In this document: positions 16,122 through 24,763 of the stretch, one piece after another
How positions within the stretch are numbered: position 1 is the first letter of the stretch
Layout: every line of letters starts with the position of its first letter
Assembly (NCBI RefSeq): GCF_014649755.1
Contig: NZ_BMTQ01000021.1
Span: forward strand, 1-64,000
Direction of reading: 5' to 3'
Origin: Streptomyces litmocidini
GTDB lineage: Bacteria > Actinomycetota > Actinomycetes > Streptomycetales > Streptomycetaceae
Length of the DNA stretch: 64,000 bases
Position numbers and translations under genes: made by a program
The notes under the pieces: model-generated
What the model was told of the DNA's origin: nothing
Database searches by the model: none
The model's input: the letters and a program-made list of their open reading frames with translations, nothing else

Positions 16122-16613
16122 CTAGGCGGCCTTCTCCAGGGTCACCAGGGTGACCTTCGGACCGAGTTCACGGGTGCCGACCTGCTCGTACCCCTTGCTG
16201 CGGTAGAGGCGCAGGTTGCCCTCGCTGCGGTGGCCGGTGAAGAGCTGGAAGCGCTTGGCGGGCGTCGTCGCCCCGGCGCCGGCGGCCGCGAAGTGGCGCT
16301 CGATGCCGTCGAGGAGGCGGCCGCCGAGGCCGTGCCGCCGCATGCGCGGGTGGACGATCAGCTTGGCGATCCGCACGGTGCCGTCCTCGTCGAGGCGGCC
16401 GCGCACGGAGGCGACGACCTCGTCGCCGAGCCGGGCCACGAGTCCGTGCCCCTCGGCCAGTTCGGCGCGCAGGGCGTCGAGCGACTGGGTGAGGGGCTCG
16501 ATGGACCAGTCGCCGTACAGCTCCGCCTCGCTCTGGTAGCAGAGGTACTGCAGCTTCAGGATGTGCTCCGCGTCCCGCGCGTCCGCCGCTGAGATGGTCA
16601 CACTCAGGCCCAT
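16122..16613 (-). CDS. GNAT family N-acetyltransferase
   Basis: This 163-residue protein has the GNAT core. Beta-4 and the acetyl-CoA loop read RIAKLIVHPRMRRHGLGGRLLDGIE, an R/Q-x-x-G-x-G/A type motif in which MRRHGLGGRL binds the pyrophosphate. It ends with FTGHRSEGNLRLYRSKGYEQV, a typical alpha-4 and beta-7. The substrate is unknown. The ATG at 16611-16613 is chosen because GGGAGG lies 10 nt upstream; a first ATG 21 nt earlier lacks one. It converges on the membrane-protein pair and is separated from it by a hairpin repeat. Confidence 0.85.
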   Translation of the reverse strand: MGLSVTISAADARDAEHILKLQYLCYQSEAELYGDWSIEPLTQSLDALRAELAEGHGLVARLGDEVVASVRGRLDEDGTVRIAKLIVHPRMRRHGLGGRLLDGIERHFAAAGAGATTPAKRFQLFTGHRSEGNLRLYRSKGYEQVGTRELGPKVTLVTLEKAA

Positions 16614-16649
16614 GTGTGCACGCCTCCCGCTCATCTGTCGATCATCGGT

Positions 16650-17288
16650 TCACCGCACCTTTCCCCGTCGGCCGGGGGCGGGAACCTCCGCAGCCAGCAT
16701 TCTGCGCAGGCATCCCAGGCAACGGGAACGCATCGGCCCCAGACTGCCCTGTGAGATACCCAACTCCCCTGCGATTTCGCGGTAGGTGAGGTCCTCCGGG
16801 TCGAGCATCGCGGTGAGCACCCTCGGACAGCGGCCGGGCGTCCTGGTGACGGCGGCGCGCAGGGTGCGGCGCCCCTCGGCGACCAGCAGGGAGTGCTCCG
16901 GGGAGCCGTGGGGCTCGGCGCCGCCCGGCTCGTGGAGGGGTTCGTCCCGGTAGGGGCGTTCCCGGTCGTGGGTCCTGCGGGCGCGGCGTGCCTCCGCGCG
17001 GACGGCGCGGCGCAGCCATTCGGCGGGCCGTTCGGGAGCGGCGCCGGTCTGCCGGAGCTGCTCCAGGAGGCGGAGCCAGACGGCCTGTTCGAGGTCGTCC
17101 GGATCGACGCCGGCGGCCGGCGCCTCGGCGTCGGACTCGGCGGAGAGGAGGGGGGCGAGGGCGGCCAGGAGGCCGGGGGCCTGAGCCTCCGGGGCCTGAA
17201 CCTCCGGGGCCTGAGCCTCCGGGGCCGGGGGATCCGCGGCGGGGGCGGTTTCGGGCGTGGTTGCGCGGGCGGTTTCGGGGGTGGTCAT
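16650..17288 (-). CDS. Sigma-70-like (ECF-type) regulator with disordered N-terminus
   Basis: The protein has 212 residues. The first 50 are a Pro/Ala/Glu repeat (EAQAPEVQAPEAQAP, encoded by an 18-bp tandem repeat near 17180-17225). A region-2-like helix set follows (DPDDLEQAVWLRLLEQL, PAEWLRRAVRAEARRARR), then a region-4 helix-turn-helix near residues 170-195 (LTYREIAGELGISQGSLGPMRSRCLGCLRRML). This sigma family is common in Streptomyces and has no known regulon. The start at MTTPETARA (17286-17288) is uncertain because a GTG lies 9 nt upstream. No anti-sigma gene adjoins it. Confidence 0.75.
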   Translation of the reverse strand: MTTPETARATTPETAPAADPPAPEAQAPEVQAPEAQAPGLLAALAPLLSAESDAEAPAAGVDPDDLEQAVWLRLLEQLRQTGAAPERPAEWLRRAVRAEARRARRTHDRERPYRDEPLHEPGGAEPHGSPEHSLLVAEGRRTLRAAVTRTPGRCPRVLTAMLDPEDLTYREIAGELGISQGSLGPMRSRCLGCLRRMLAAEVPAPGRRGKVR

Positions 17289-17392
17289 GACCGGCACGAT
17301 GCCGGGGTGCGCGGCGGCGGTTGCGGCACGGGGCGCAAACCACCCGGGAGGGGGGCGTGCGCCCGGCGGTCCGGCCGTACGCCCCCGTCGGG

Positions 17393-18574
17393 TCAGTCGC
17401 GGGCGGCGAGGTCCGCGGCGGCGAGCAGGGCGGTGTCCGGGTTGTCGGAGAAGATGCCGTCGATCCCCGTCTCCAGGTACCGCTTGAGCGCCCCGAAGGC
17501 GTCGCCGTACGCCGTCGGGTCCGTGCCCTTGCGGAAGTCCGCGGGCAGGAAGGCGTTCTCGTTGCGGTGCGTGTACGGGTGGAGGATCAGCCCCTCGGCG
17601 TGCGCGTCGCGGACCAGGGCGGTCGGGGTGCCGAGCCGGCCGTTCGCGTCCTTCGGGACGACCAGGTCGAGCGTGGGGCCGATGCCCCGCGCGTACGAGG
17701 CGATCCAGGCGAGGCCCTCGGGCGTGACCAGGTCGGCGACCGTGCGCGGGTCCCCTGCCTCGACGAAGTCCCAGGGGCGGCTGCTCGCGCCCGAGAGCAG
17801 GACGACGCCGGGGGCGTCCACCAGCCTCGCCAGGCGCTGGATGCTGCTGGGCTCGAAGGACTGGAGGAAGACGGGGGAGTCCGCGCGGTGGCGTCCGTAC
17901 CGGCGCAGGAGCTTGGCGAGCGGCTCCTCCAGGCCGAGGCCGAGGGAGCGGAAGTAGCTGGGGTGCTTGGTCTCGACGTGGAGCCAGATCTCGCGGCCCC
18001 TGCGGCGGCCCTCCTCCTCGGCCCAGCGCAGCACCTCCTCGAAGGTGGGGACCGTCCAGCGGCCGTCGTAGAGGGTGTTCTCCTGGCGGGTGCCGGGGAT
18101 GCGCTCCTTGGCCCGGAGGGTCTTGAGCTCGGCGAGCGTGAAGTCCTCGGTGAACCAGCCGGTGAGCGCGGTGCCGTCGACGGTCTTGGTGGTCTTCCGG
18201 GCGGCGAACTCGGGGTGGTCGGCGACGTCGGTGGTGCCGGTGATGTCGTTCTCGTGACGGCAGACGAGGTGTCCGTCCCGGGTGGGGACGAGGTCCTGCT
18301 CGACGACGTGGGCGCCCAGGTCGAGGGCGTGCCGGTAGGAGCCGAGGGTGTGCTCGGGGCGGTAGCCGGCGGCGCCGCGGTGGCCGATGACGGTGGGGAC
18401 GGGGAGGGAGCGGTAGCCGTGGCCGCGGCCGGGCGTGCGGGGGGAACCGGCCGCCTGCCGCTCGTCGGCCCGCGCGGTGCCGGCCGCGAGGACCGTGGAG
18501 GCGCCGAGGACCGTGGCGCCCGCCGCTCCGAGAACCGTCCGCCGTGCCGGGGTCCGGCGTTCGCCCTGGGTCAT
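17393..18574 (-). CDS. Secreted glycerophosphodiester phosphodiesterase (Tat substrate)
   Basis: This 393-residue GlpQ-type enzyme hydrolyses glycerophosphodiesters to glycerol-3-phosphate and an alcohol outside the cell. The N-terminus has a twin-arginine signal (RRTVLGAAGATVLGAST). The catalytic core starts VIGHRGAAGYRPEHT (His and Arg of the active site near residue 80), then DLVPTRDGHLVCRHE and VETKHP, and it ends FSDNPDTALLA. The ATG is preceded by AGGAGG. It diverges from the acyltransferase gene. Such genes in Streptomyces are often under phosphate control, but I could not identify a convincing PHO box in the 242-bp gap. Confidence 0.9.
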   Translation of the reverse strand: MTQGERRTPARRTVLGAAGATVLGASTVLAAGTARADERQAAGSPRTPGRGHGYRSLPVPTVIGHRGAAGYRPEHTLGSYRHALDLGAHVVEQDLVPTRDGHLVCRHENDITGTTDVADHPEFAARKTTKTVDGTALTGWFTEDFTLAELKTLRAKERIPGTRQENTLYDGRWTVPTFEEVLRWAEEEGRRRGREIWLHVETKHPSYFRSLGLGLEEPLAKLLRRYGRHRADSPVFLQSFEPSSIQRLARLVDAPGVVLLSGASSRPWDFVEAGDPRTVADLVTPEGLAWIASYARGIGPTLDLVVPKDANGRLGTPTALVRDAHAEGLILHPYTHRNENAFLPADFRKGTDPTAYGDAFGALKRYLETGIDGIFSDNPDTALLAAADLAARD

Positions 18575-18816
18575 GAGGGATCCTCCTGTGTGAGCCGCGG
18601 TGTGATGTCCCGCACCTGTCAACTGTTGTCCCCGACGCTAGGCAGCGGGGCCCTACGGGCGGCAGACCTCGGCGGAACATGGCGGAAACACGCGTCAACA
18701 CTGCGTATCCGCTCGGTGAACCCGATGTGCGCGTGGGGGTGACCCGCGAGTATCGTCGCCAGCTGCGACTGTCGTCTCGACAGCTCGACCGACCCGCTTC
18801 CCACCCGGAGGAACCG

Positions 18817-19488
18817 TTGTCCCGTCTCGCGATCATCAAGGCAGTGCTCGGGCCGGTCATGCGCCTGATGTTCCGCCCCCGCGTGGAGGGCGTCGAGAAC
18901 ATCCCCGGGACGGGTCCCGTGATCCTCGCGGGCAACCACCTGACCTTCATCGACTCGATGATCATGCCGATCTGCCTGGACCGTCCGGTCCACTTCATCG
19001 GCAAGGACGAGTACGTGACGGGCAAGGGCCTCAAGGGCCGGGCGATGGCCTGGTTCTTCACCAGCGTGGGCATGATCCCGGTGGACCGGGACGGCGGCCG
19101 CGGTGGTGTGGCGGCGCTGATGACGGGCCGTCGGGTCCTCGAGGAGGGCAAGATCTTCTCGATCTACCCGGAGGGCACCCGCTCCCCCGACGGCCGGCTG
19201 TACCGGGGCCGTACGGGCATCGCGCGGCTGACGCTGATGACGGGGGCGCCGGTGGTGCCGTTCGCGATGATCGGCACCGACAAGATCCAGCCGGGCGGGT
19301 CGGGCTTCCCCCGCCCGGGCCGGGTGACGGTCCGCTTCGGCGAGGCGATGGAGTTCTCGCGGTACGACGGGATGGACCGCGACCGGTACGTCCTGCGGGC
19401 GGTGACGGACTCGGTGATGGCCGAGGTGATGCGGCTGTCCGGACAGGAGTACGTGGACATGTACGCCACGAAGGCGAAGGCCGCGTAG
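18817..19488 (+). CDS. plsC: 1-acyl-sn-glycerol-3-phosphate acyltransferase
   Basis: This 223-residue PlsC-family enzyme adds the second acyl chain in phosphatidic acid synthesis at the inner membrane face. The catalytic NHxxxxD box reads NHLTFID near residue 42, and EGTRSPDGRLYRGRTG forms the substrate-binding block. A TTG start at 18817-18819 is chosen: GGAGG lies 5 nt upstream and it gives the normal family length. An upstream ATG at 18679 would add 46 residues of atypical sequence. Streptomyces carry several PlsC paralogues, so this may not be the only one. It ends before a strong bidirectional terminator. Confidence 0.88.
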   Translation: MSRLAIIKAVLGPVMRLMFRPRVEGVENIPGTGPVILAGNHLTFIDSMIMPICLDRPVHFIGKDEYVTGKGLKGRAMAWFFTSVGMIPVDRDGGRGGVAALMTGRRVLEEGKIFSIYPEGTRSPDGRLYRGRTGIARLTLMTGAPVVPFAMIGTDKIQPGGSGFPRPGRVTVRFGEAMEFSRYDGMDRDRYVLRAVTDSVMAEVMRLSGQEYVDMYATKAKAA

Positions 19489-19503
19489 CCCGCGCGCACG
19501 CGG

Positions 19504-19538
19504 CGGTGCCCCGTACGGTCGAGCCGTACGGGGCACCG
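19504..19538. terminator. Bidirectional terminator
   Basis: Perfect 15-bp arms (CGGTGCCCCGTACGG at 19504-19518 and its complement at 19524-19538) enclose a 5-nt loop. It lies between the convergent plsC and MFS genes. Confidence 0.85.
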
Positions 19539-19551
19539 TGCGTTTCCGGCG

Positions 19552-21096
19552 TCAGTGCTCGACGCCGCCCTCCAGCTTCTGGCCCCGCAGGAGGAACCAG
19601 GCCGCGACCGCCGTCGCGAGGAGGACCGCCGCGCCGACGCCGGCCGCGATCCGCAGGCCGTCGACGAAGGCGTCCTGGGCGGAGCCGACCAGGGCGGCCG
19701 CCGTCCCGGGGGCGAGGCCGGCGGAGGCCTCGACCGCGCCGCCGAGCGACTCGTGGGCGGCCGACGCGATGTCCGAGGGGACGCCGGCCGGGGTGGCGAA
19801 GCCCCGGTAGACGCCGGTCACGATGGAGCCGAGGACGGCGATGCCGAGCGCGGCGCCGAGTTCGTACGCGGTCTCGGAGACGGCGGAGGCGGCTCCGGCC
19901 TGCTCCTTCGGAACGCTGGAGAGGATCACGTCGGCGGTCACGGTGAAGGAGAAGCCCGCGCCCACGCCCACGACGAGGAGGCTCGCGCCGAGCAGCGGGT
20001 AGCCGGTGCCCCGGTCGAGCGTCGTCAGGACGGCGAGGGCGAGGCCGACCGCCGCGAGACCGCCGGCCACCACGGACCGCACGGAGAAGCGGCGGGCCAC
20101 GACGCCGGCGATCAGACCGGTCGTCACGGCGCCGATCGCGGCCGGCAGTTCGGCGAGACCGGCCTCCAGGGGCTGGCGGCCCTGGACCAGCTGGAAGAAC
20201 TGGGACAGGAAGAACACCAGACCGGAGAGGCCGAGGACGGTCAGCAGGTCGGCGAGGACGGCGCCGGAGAAGCCGCGGTGGCGGAAGAGGCGCATGTCCA
20301 GGAGCGGCGCGGGCAGGGTCAGCTGCCTGCGGACGAACCAGGTGAGGGCGGCGGCGCCGGTGAGGGCGGCGGCACCGGCGTCGAGGGAGAGGCCGCGGGA
20401 GGCCAGCTCCTTGACGGCGTAGACGACTCCGATGACGCCGACGAGGGAGAGGGCGACGCTGGGGAGGTCCCAGGGGCCGTGGTTCGGGCTCTTCGACTCG
20501 GGGATCAGCCTGGCGCCGACGAGGACGAGGACGGCCATGACGGGCAGGTTGATGAGGAAGACCGAGCCCCACCAGAAGTGCTCCAGGAGGAACCCGCCGA
20601 CGACCGGTCCGACGGCGGCGCCGGCCGAGGCCATGGCGCCCCAGACGCCGATGGCGAGGCTGCGCTCGCGCGGGTCGTGGAAGAGGTTGCGGATGAGCGC
20701 GAGGGTCGACGGCATGAGGGTCGCGCCGGCGACGCCGAGCAGGGCGCGGGCGACGATCATCATCTCGGGACTGGTCGCGTAGGCGTTCAGGACCGAGAGG
20801 GCGCCGAAGGCGGTGGCGCCGATCAGCAGCAGCTTCTTGCGGCCGATGCGGTCGCCCAGGCTGCCCATGGAGACCAGGAGTCCGGCGATGACGAAGGAGT
20901 AGACGTCGCCGATCCAGAGGAGCTGGGTGCCGGTGGGCTCGAGGTCCTCGGAGAGGAAGGGGGTGGCGAGGCCGAGCACCGTGGCGTCGACCGCCACGAG
21001 GAGGACGGCCAGGACGAGCACGGAGAGGGCGAGCCACCGGCCGGGGCGGCGCCCGCCCTCGATATGGCTCTCGGCCTTGATGCTGCTGGTGGTCAC
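19552..21096 (-). CDS. MFS drug exporter, 14-helix DHA2 type
   Basis: This 514-residue transporter belongs to the drug:H+ antiporter-2 family (QacA/SmvA type). It shows LVAVDATVLGLATPFLSEDL in helix 1, the motif-A-like GDRIGRKKLLLIG loop after helix 2 and a motif-C-like helix 5 (GAAVGPVVGGFL). It should export cationic or hydrophobic drugs using the proton gradient. The GTG start overlaps the TGA of the upstream tetR gene (GTGA), giving translational coupling; GGAG sits immediately before it. The pair is probably auto-controlled by the TetR protein through a palindrome upstream. The natural inducer is unknown. Confidence 0.9.
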   Translation of the reverse strand: MTTSSIKAESHIEGGRRPGRWLALSVLVLAVLLVAVDATVLGLATPFLSEDLEPTGTQLLWIGDVYSFVIAGLLVSMGSLGDRIGRKKLLLIGATAFGALSVLNAYATSPEMMIVARALLGVAGATLMPSTLALIRNLFHDPRERSLAIGVWGAMASAGAAVGPVVGGFLLEHFWWGSVFLINLPVMAVLVLVGARLIPESKSPNHGPWDLPSVALSLVGVIGVVYAVKELASRGLSLDAGAAALTGAAALTWFVRRQLTLPAPLLDMRLFRHRGFSGAVLADLLTVLGLSGLVFFLSQFFQLVQGRQPLEAGLAELPAAIGAVTTGLIAGVVARRFSVRSVVAGGLAAVGLALAVLTTLDRGTGYPLLGASLLVVGVGAGFSFTVTADVILSSVPKEQAGAASAVSETAYELGAALGIAVLGSIVTGVYRGFATPAGVPSDIASAAHESLGGAVEASAGLAPGTAAALVGSAQDAFVDGLRIAAGVGAAVLLATAVAAWFLLRGQKLEGGVEH

Positions 21097-21644
21097 TTCT
21101 CCACGCTCCTGCGCGCTCCGCCGAGCAGCAGCTCGGCGATCATGTACTGGAAGTCCTTGGCGGCGACCCGGCCGTCCTGCACGGCCCAGGCGCCGGAACC
21201 GACGAGCCCGTAGAAGGCCTCGGTGAGCCAGGCGGGGGTCAGGTCGATGCGGAAGACGCCCTGCTCCTGTCCGCGCCGGAAGAGCGCGGAGACGCGGGCG
21301 TCGAGGCGTTCCCAGCCCTCGTTCTGCTGGTCGCCCTCGAAGAGCTGGTTCTCGGTGACGAGGAACGACAGCAGGGGTGCGACGGGCTCGACCTCGGCGA
21401 CGAGCCGCCGTACGGCCTCGTCCGCGGGCCCTTCCTCGGTGCGGGCCCGGTCGTGGGCCGCCTCCAGCTCCTGGAGCCCGAGCTCCTCGAGCGCCCGCAC
21501 CAGGGCGTCCCGCCCGGCGAAGTGCCGGTGCAGCGTGGCCCGCCCGATCCCGGCGGCCCGGGCGACCTCGTCCATGGTGGCGGTCGCCTTGCGGGTGAGC
21601 AGGGCGGCGGCGGCACGGAGTACCTGGATGCGATCGACTGACAT
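21093..21644 (-). CDS. TetR-family repressor of the adjacent MFS exporter
   Basis: This is a 183-residue TetR-family regulator. The helix-turn-helix is at about residues 22-50 (ATMDEVARAAGIGRATLHRHFAGRDAL), followed by a variable ligand-binding domain. The ATG at 21642-21644 is chosen because it gives the standard spacing to the DNA-binding domain and lies just below a long palindrome; longer frames would run through that palindrome. The next gene is an MFS exporter with an overlapping GTG start. The layout (operator, regulator, pump) indicates autorepression relieved by a pump substrate. Confidence 0.9.
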   Translation of the reverse strand: MSVDRIQVLRAAAALLTRKATATMDEVARAAGIGRATLHRHFAGRDALVRALEELGLQELEAAHDRARTEEGPADEAVRRLVAEVEPVAPLLSFLVTENQLFEGDQQNEGWERLDARVSALFRRGQEQGVFRIDLTPAWLTEAFYGLVGSGAWAVQDGRVAAKDFQYMIAELLLGGARRSVEK

Positions 21645-21658
21645 GAGACAAGAGTACA

Positions 21659-21686
21659 CCGAGTGAGACATTGATGTCTCACTCGG
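21659..21686. promoter_or_regulatory. 28-bp perfect palindrome, TetR operator
   Basis: Arms of 13 bp (CCGAGTGAGACAT at 21659-21671 and its complement at 21674-21686) flank a TG centre. It lies 15 bp upstream of the tetR start. The inner TGAGACAT/ATGTCTCA core resembles operators of TetR regulators that control efflux pumps. Confidence 0.75.
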
Positions 21687-21706
21687 GACGTGACCATGCA
21701 CAAAAG

Positions 21707-21743
21707 GGCGCCGCCGTCCTCCGGGAAGGAGGACGACGGCGCC
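21707..21743 (-). terminator. Terminator of argH
   Basis: Arms of 16 bp with one mismatch (21707-21722 and 21728-21743) enclose a 5-nt loop. On the minus strand the stem is followed by CTTTTG. It lies 19 nt past the argH stop. Confidence 0.85.
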
Positions 21744-21761
21744 GCGGGTCGCCCGCGAGGG

Positions 21762-23189
21762 CTACTTCTTGGCCTCGGCCCAGGCGTGCTGGATCACCAG
21801 GTCCGCCTTGACCTCGATCAGCTGGGTGGCGACCGCCGAGGGGGCGGTGCCGCCGCGGCCGTTGCGGGAGGCGAGGGCGCCGGGGACGTCGAGGACGGTG
21901 CGGACCTCGGGGGTGAGGTGCTCGGAGATCTTGGCGAACTGCTCGTCCGTGAGCTCGTCCAGCTCCTTGCCCTCGGACTCGGCGACCTTCACGCACTCGC
22001 CGGCCACCTCGTGCGCCACGCGGAACGGCACGCCCTGCTTGACCAGCCATTCGGCGATGTCGGTGGCGAGGGAGAAGCCGGCCGGGGCCAGTTCCTCCAT
22101 CCGGTCGCGGTTGACCGTGAGCGTCGCCATCATGCCGGTGAAGGCCGGGAGCAGGACCTCCAGCTGGTCGCAGGAGTCGAAGACCGGCTCCTTGTCCTCC
22201 TGGAGGTCCCGGTTGTAGGCGAGCGGGAGGGCCTTGAGGGTGGCCATCAGGCCGGAGAGGTTGCCGATGAGGCGGCCGGACTTGCCGCGCGCCAGCTCGG
22301 CGATGTCCGGGTTCTTCTTCTGCGGCATGATCGACGAGCCGGTGGAGAAGGCGTCGTGCAGGGTCACGAAGGAGAACTCCTTCGTGTTCCAGATGATGAT
22401 CTCCTCGGCGATCCGGGAGAGGTTGACGCCGATCATCGCCGTGATGAAGGCGAACTCGGCGACGAAGTCCCGGGAGGCCGTGCCGTCGATCGAGTTGCCG
22501 ACCGAGCCCCGCTCGAAGCCGAGGTCCTTCGCCACCGCCTCCGGGTCGAGCCCGAGGGAGGAACCCGCGAGGGCGCCGGAGCCGTACGGGGAGACGGCCG
22601 TCCGGGTGTCCCACTGCCGCAGCCGCTCGGCGTCCCGGGAGAGGGACTGCGCGTGGGCGAGGACGTGATGGGCGAAGAGCACCGGCTGGGCGTGCTGGAG
22701 GTGCGTGCGGCCGGGCATCGCGACGTCCGGGTGGGCCTCGGCGAGGCCGACGAGGGCGTCCTGGAGGTCGGCGACGAGGCCGCCGATGATCCGGGCGTGG
22801 TCGCGCAGGTACATGCGGAAGAGGGTCGCGACCTGGTCGTTCCGGGACCGGCCGGCGCGCAGCTTGCCGCCGAGCTCGGCGCCGAGGCGCTCCAGGAGGC
22901 CCCGCTCCAGGGCGGTGTGGACGTCCTCGTCGGCGAGGGTGCCGACGAAGGAGCCGTCGGCGACGTCCGCCTCCAGCTGGTCGAGCCCGGCGAGCATCCG
23001 GGGCAGCTCGTCCTCGGTGAGCAGTCCGGCCTTGTGCAGCACGCGCGCGTGGGCGCGGGATCCGGCGATGTCGTACGGCGCGAGACGCCAGTCGAAGTGG
23101 ACCGAAGCGGAGAGCTTCGCCAGGGCCTCGGCGGGGCCGTCGGCGAACCGTCCGCCCCAGAGCCGGACGTCACCGTTGTTGCTGCTCAC
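21762..23189 (-). CDS. argH: Argininosuccinate lyase
   Basis: This 475-residue enzyme of the fumarase/aspartase superfamily splits argininosuccinate into arginine and fumarate, the last step of arginine synthesis. The signature GSSIMPQKKNPD is near residue 290, and the other conserved blocks GRSRNDQVAT (about 113) and TASRDFVAEF are present. The GTG at 23187-23189 follows GAGGAGC, and this start gives VSSNNGDVRLWGGRF, the usual N-terminus. It is transcribed alone, away from the argC operon at 26-31 kb, from a promoter whose -10 is overlapped by an ARG-box-like palindrome. Confidence 0.96.
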   Translation of the reverse strand: MSSNNGDVRLWGGRFADGPAEALAKLSASVHFDWRLAPYDIAGSRAHARVLHKAGLLTEDELPRMLAGLDQLEADVADGSFVGTLADEDVHTALERGLLERLGAELGGKLRAGRSRNDQVATLFRMYLRDHARIIGGLVADLQDALVGLAEAHPDVAMPGRTHLQHAQPVLFAHHVLAHAQSLSRDAERLRQWDTRTAVSPYGSGALAGSSLGLDPEAVAKDLGFERGSVGNSIDGTASRDFVAEFAFITAMIGVNLSRIAEEIIIWNTKEFSFVTLHDAFSTGSSIMPQKKNPDIAELARGKSGRLIGNLSGLMATLKALPLAYNRDLQEDKEPVFDSCDQLEVLLPAFTGMMATLTVNRDRMEELAPAGFSLATDIAEWLVKQGVPFRVAHEVAGECVKVAESEGKELDELTDEQFAKISEHLTPEVRTVLDVPGALASRNGRGGTAPSAVATQLIEVKADLVIQHAWAEAKK

Positions 23190-23240
23190 TGCTGCTCCTC
23201 GATCGAACGTGGGCGGATGGCGCGGGGCCGACACTGATGA

Positions 23241-23274
23241 GCATAACTATGCGGAGTGTCGTATGTTTTGTCAA
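23241..23274 (-). promoter_or_regulatory. argH promoter with overlapping ARG box
   Basis: On the minus strand TTGACA (23269-23274), a 17-bp spacer and CATAGT (23246-23251) form a good promoter. The perfect palindrome GCATA-AC-TATGC (23241-23252) covers the -10, so ArgR bound there would block RNA polymerase. The leader is about 50 nt. Confidence 0.75.
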
Positions 23275-23337
23275 TCGCGCTGTCCGGGCGGCGAAATCCG
23301 GAGGCACCTCCGCACACCCTCCCCCTACGCTCCGCCC

Positions 23338-24687
23338 ATGCGGGACACCCACACCGAAGCAGCCACCCGACTGGCCCGGGGCACGCCGCTCACCTCGGCG
23401 ATCGACACGTCGGACCCCTCCGCCTGGACCGGTCTCGACCTCGCGGCGCGGCAGCTCGCCCGCACCCGCCCGTCCGCGGTGCCGGACCACGCGTGGGCGA
23501 CCGGCCGCCGCTTCCGGTGGCCGTGGGACGCGCCGCTGCCCACCCTGAACCTCTCGCGCCGCTCGCGCCGCGAACCCGACGAGTCCGGACTCGCCCTCGC
23601 GCTCTGCCACCCCGACGGCCGGATACGCGAGGCGGCCCTGCGACGCGCGGCCCTCCTTCCCGCGCCGGCCCTGCGGCCGCTGCTGCCCCTCGTGGCGATC
23701 CGCGGCGCGGACTGGGCGGAGGCGGTGCGGCACGCGGCCCGCGGCCTGCTGCGGTCCGCGCTCCCCGCCTCCGGACCCGAAACGGTCGCCGTCCTGGCGC
23801 CCGTCGTCCTGCGCGTGGCCGCGCGCCGGCACGGGGAGGCCGCCCGGACCCTCCTCGAAGCCACGCTCCGGGAGGGCCCGGCACCCGTCCTCGACACCGC
23901 CCTCGTCCACGACGACCGGGCGACCCGGCGTCTCGCGCACCGGATCGCCGTCGAGCGGCGGCACTTCTCCCCCGAGCAGTTCGCGACGGCCGCCGCCACC
24001 GACCCGGACGTGGCGATCCAGGACATCTGCGCGGACGGCGCGGTCGCCGGGGTGGACCCGGACACCGCGGAGGAGGTGCTCGCGCCGCTGCTGCGCTCCC
24101 CGCGCTCCCGGGTCCGCGCCGCGGGCGTCACGGCGTTGCGCCGGGCCGGGCGCCCCGAGCGGGCCGAGGCGTTCCTCGCGGACCGGTCGGGACTCGTGCG
24201 GGCGTGCGCGCGGTACGTGCTGCGGCAGTACGGCATCGAGGCCGCCCCGCTCTACCGGGCCCTGTGCGCGGGCGGGCCGGTGCCCCCGGCCGCGCCCCTC
24301 GGGCTCGCCGAGTGCGGCGCGCGGGACGACGCCGCCCTGCTGTGGGGTCTCACGGACCACCCGCACCCCGGCGTGCGCGCCCACGCCGTGGCCGGGCTGC
24401 GCAGCTTGGACGCGACGGACTGGGCGCGCCTGGTGCCGCTGCTCGACGACCCCGCGCCCGGGGTCGTACGGGAGACGGTGACCGCCCTCGTGCCGTGGAC
24501 CGACCGGCTGCCGGGGGCGGAGGTGACGGCCCGGCTCGGGACGGAACACCCCCGGCACGTGCGCGTGGGCGCGTTCCGGCTGCTCGTGGCGCACGGCGGG
24601 CCGGAGTTGCGGGAGGTCGCCCGGACGCTGATCGACGACGCCGAGCCGAAGCTGCGCGCCGGCTCCCGGGCCCTGCTCCGGAATTGA
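23338..24687 (+). CDS. HEAT-repeat protein, unknown function
   Basis: This 449-residue, almost entirely helical protein consists of repeated units of the form D-x-x-I-R-E-A-A-L-R-R-A (HEAT/PBS-lyase type), clearest near residues 92-125, 255-290 and 340-430 (HPHPGVRAHAVAGLRSL, DPAPGVVRETVTALV). HEAT solenoids are protein-binding scaffolds; no catalytic motif is visible. The ATG at 23338 lies 6 nt after TACGCT, a possible -10, so the mRNA may be leaderless. It diverges from argH but is probably unrelated to arginine metabolism. Partners are unknown. Confidence 0.75.
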   Translation: MRDTHTEAATRLARGTPLTSAIDTSDPSAWTGLDLAARQLARTRPSAVPDHAWATGRRFRWPWDAPLPTLNLSRRSRREPDESGLALALCHPDGRIREAALRRAALLPAPALRPLLPLVAIRGADWAEAVRHAARGLLRSALPASGPETVAVLAPVVLRVAARRHGEAARTLLEATLREGPAPVLDTALVHDDRATRRLAHRIAVERRHFSPEQFATAAATDPDVAIQDICADGAVAGVDPDTAEEVLAPLLRSPRSRVRAAGVTALRRAGRPERAEAFLADRSGLVRACARYVLRQYGIEAAPLYRALCAGGPVPPAAPLGLAECGARDDAALLWGLTDHPHPGVRAHAVAGLRSLDATDWARLVPLLDDPAPGVVRETVTALVPWTDRLPGAEVTARLGTEHPRHVRVGAFRLLVAHGGPELREVARTLIDDAEPKLRAGSRALLRN

Positions 24688-24763
24688 CGGCTGCTGGGTC
24701 CGGCGGCTTTTCGGGGGACGAGGCGCTCCTGCGCCCGGAGCCCGCGAGCGAGAGGATCGGGCC

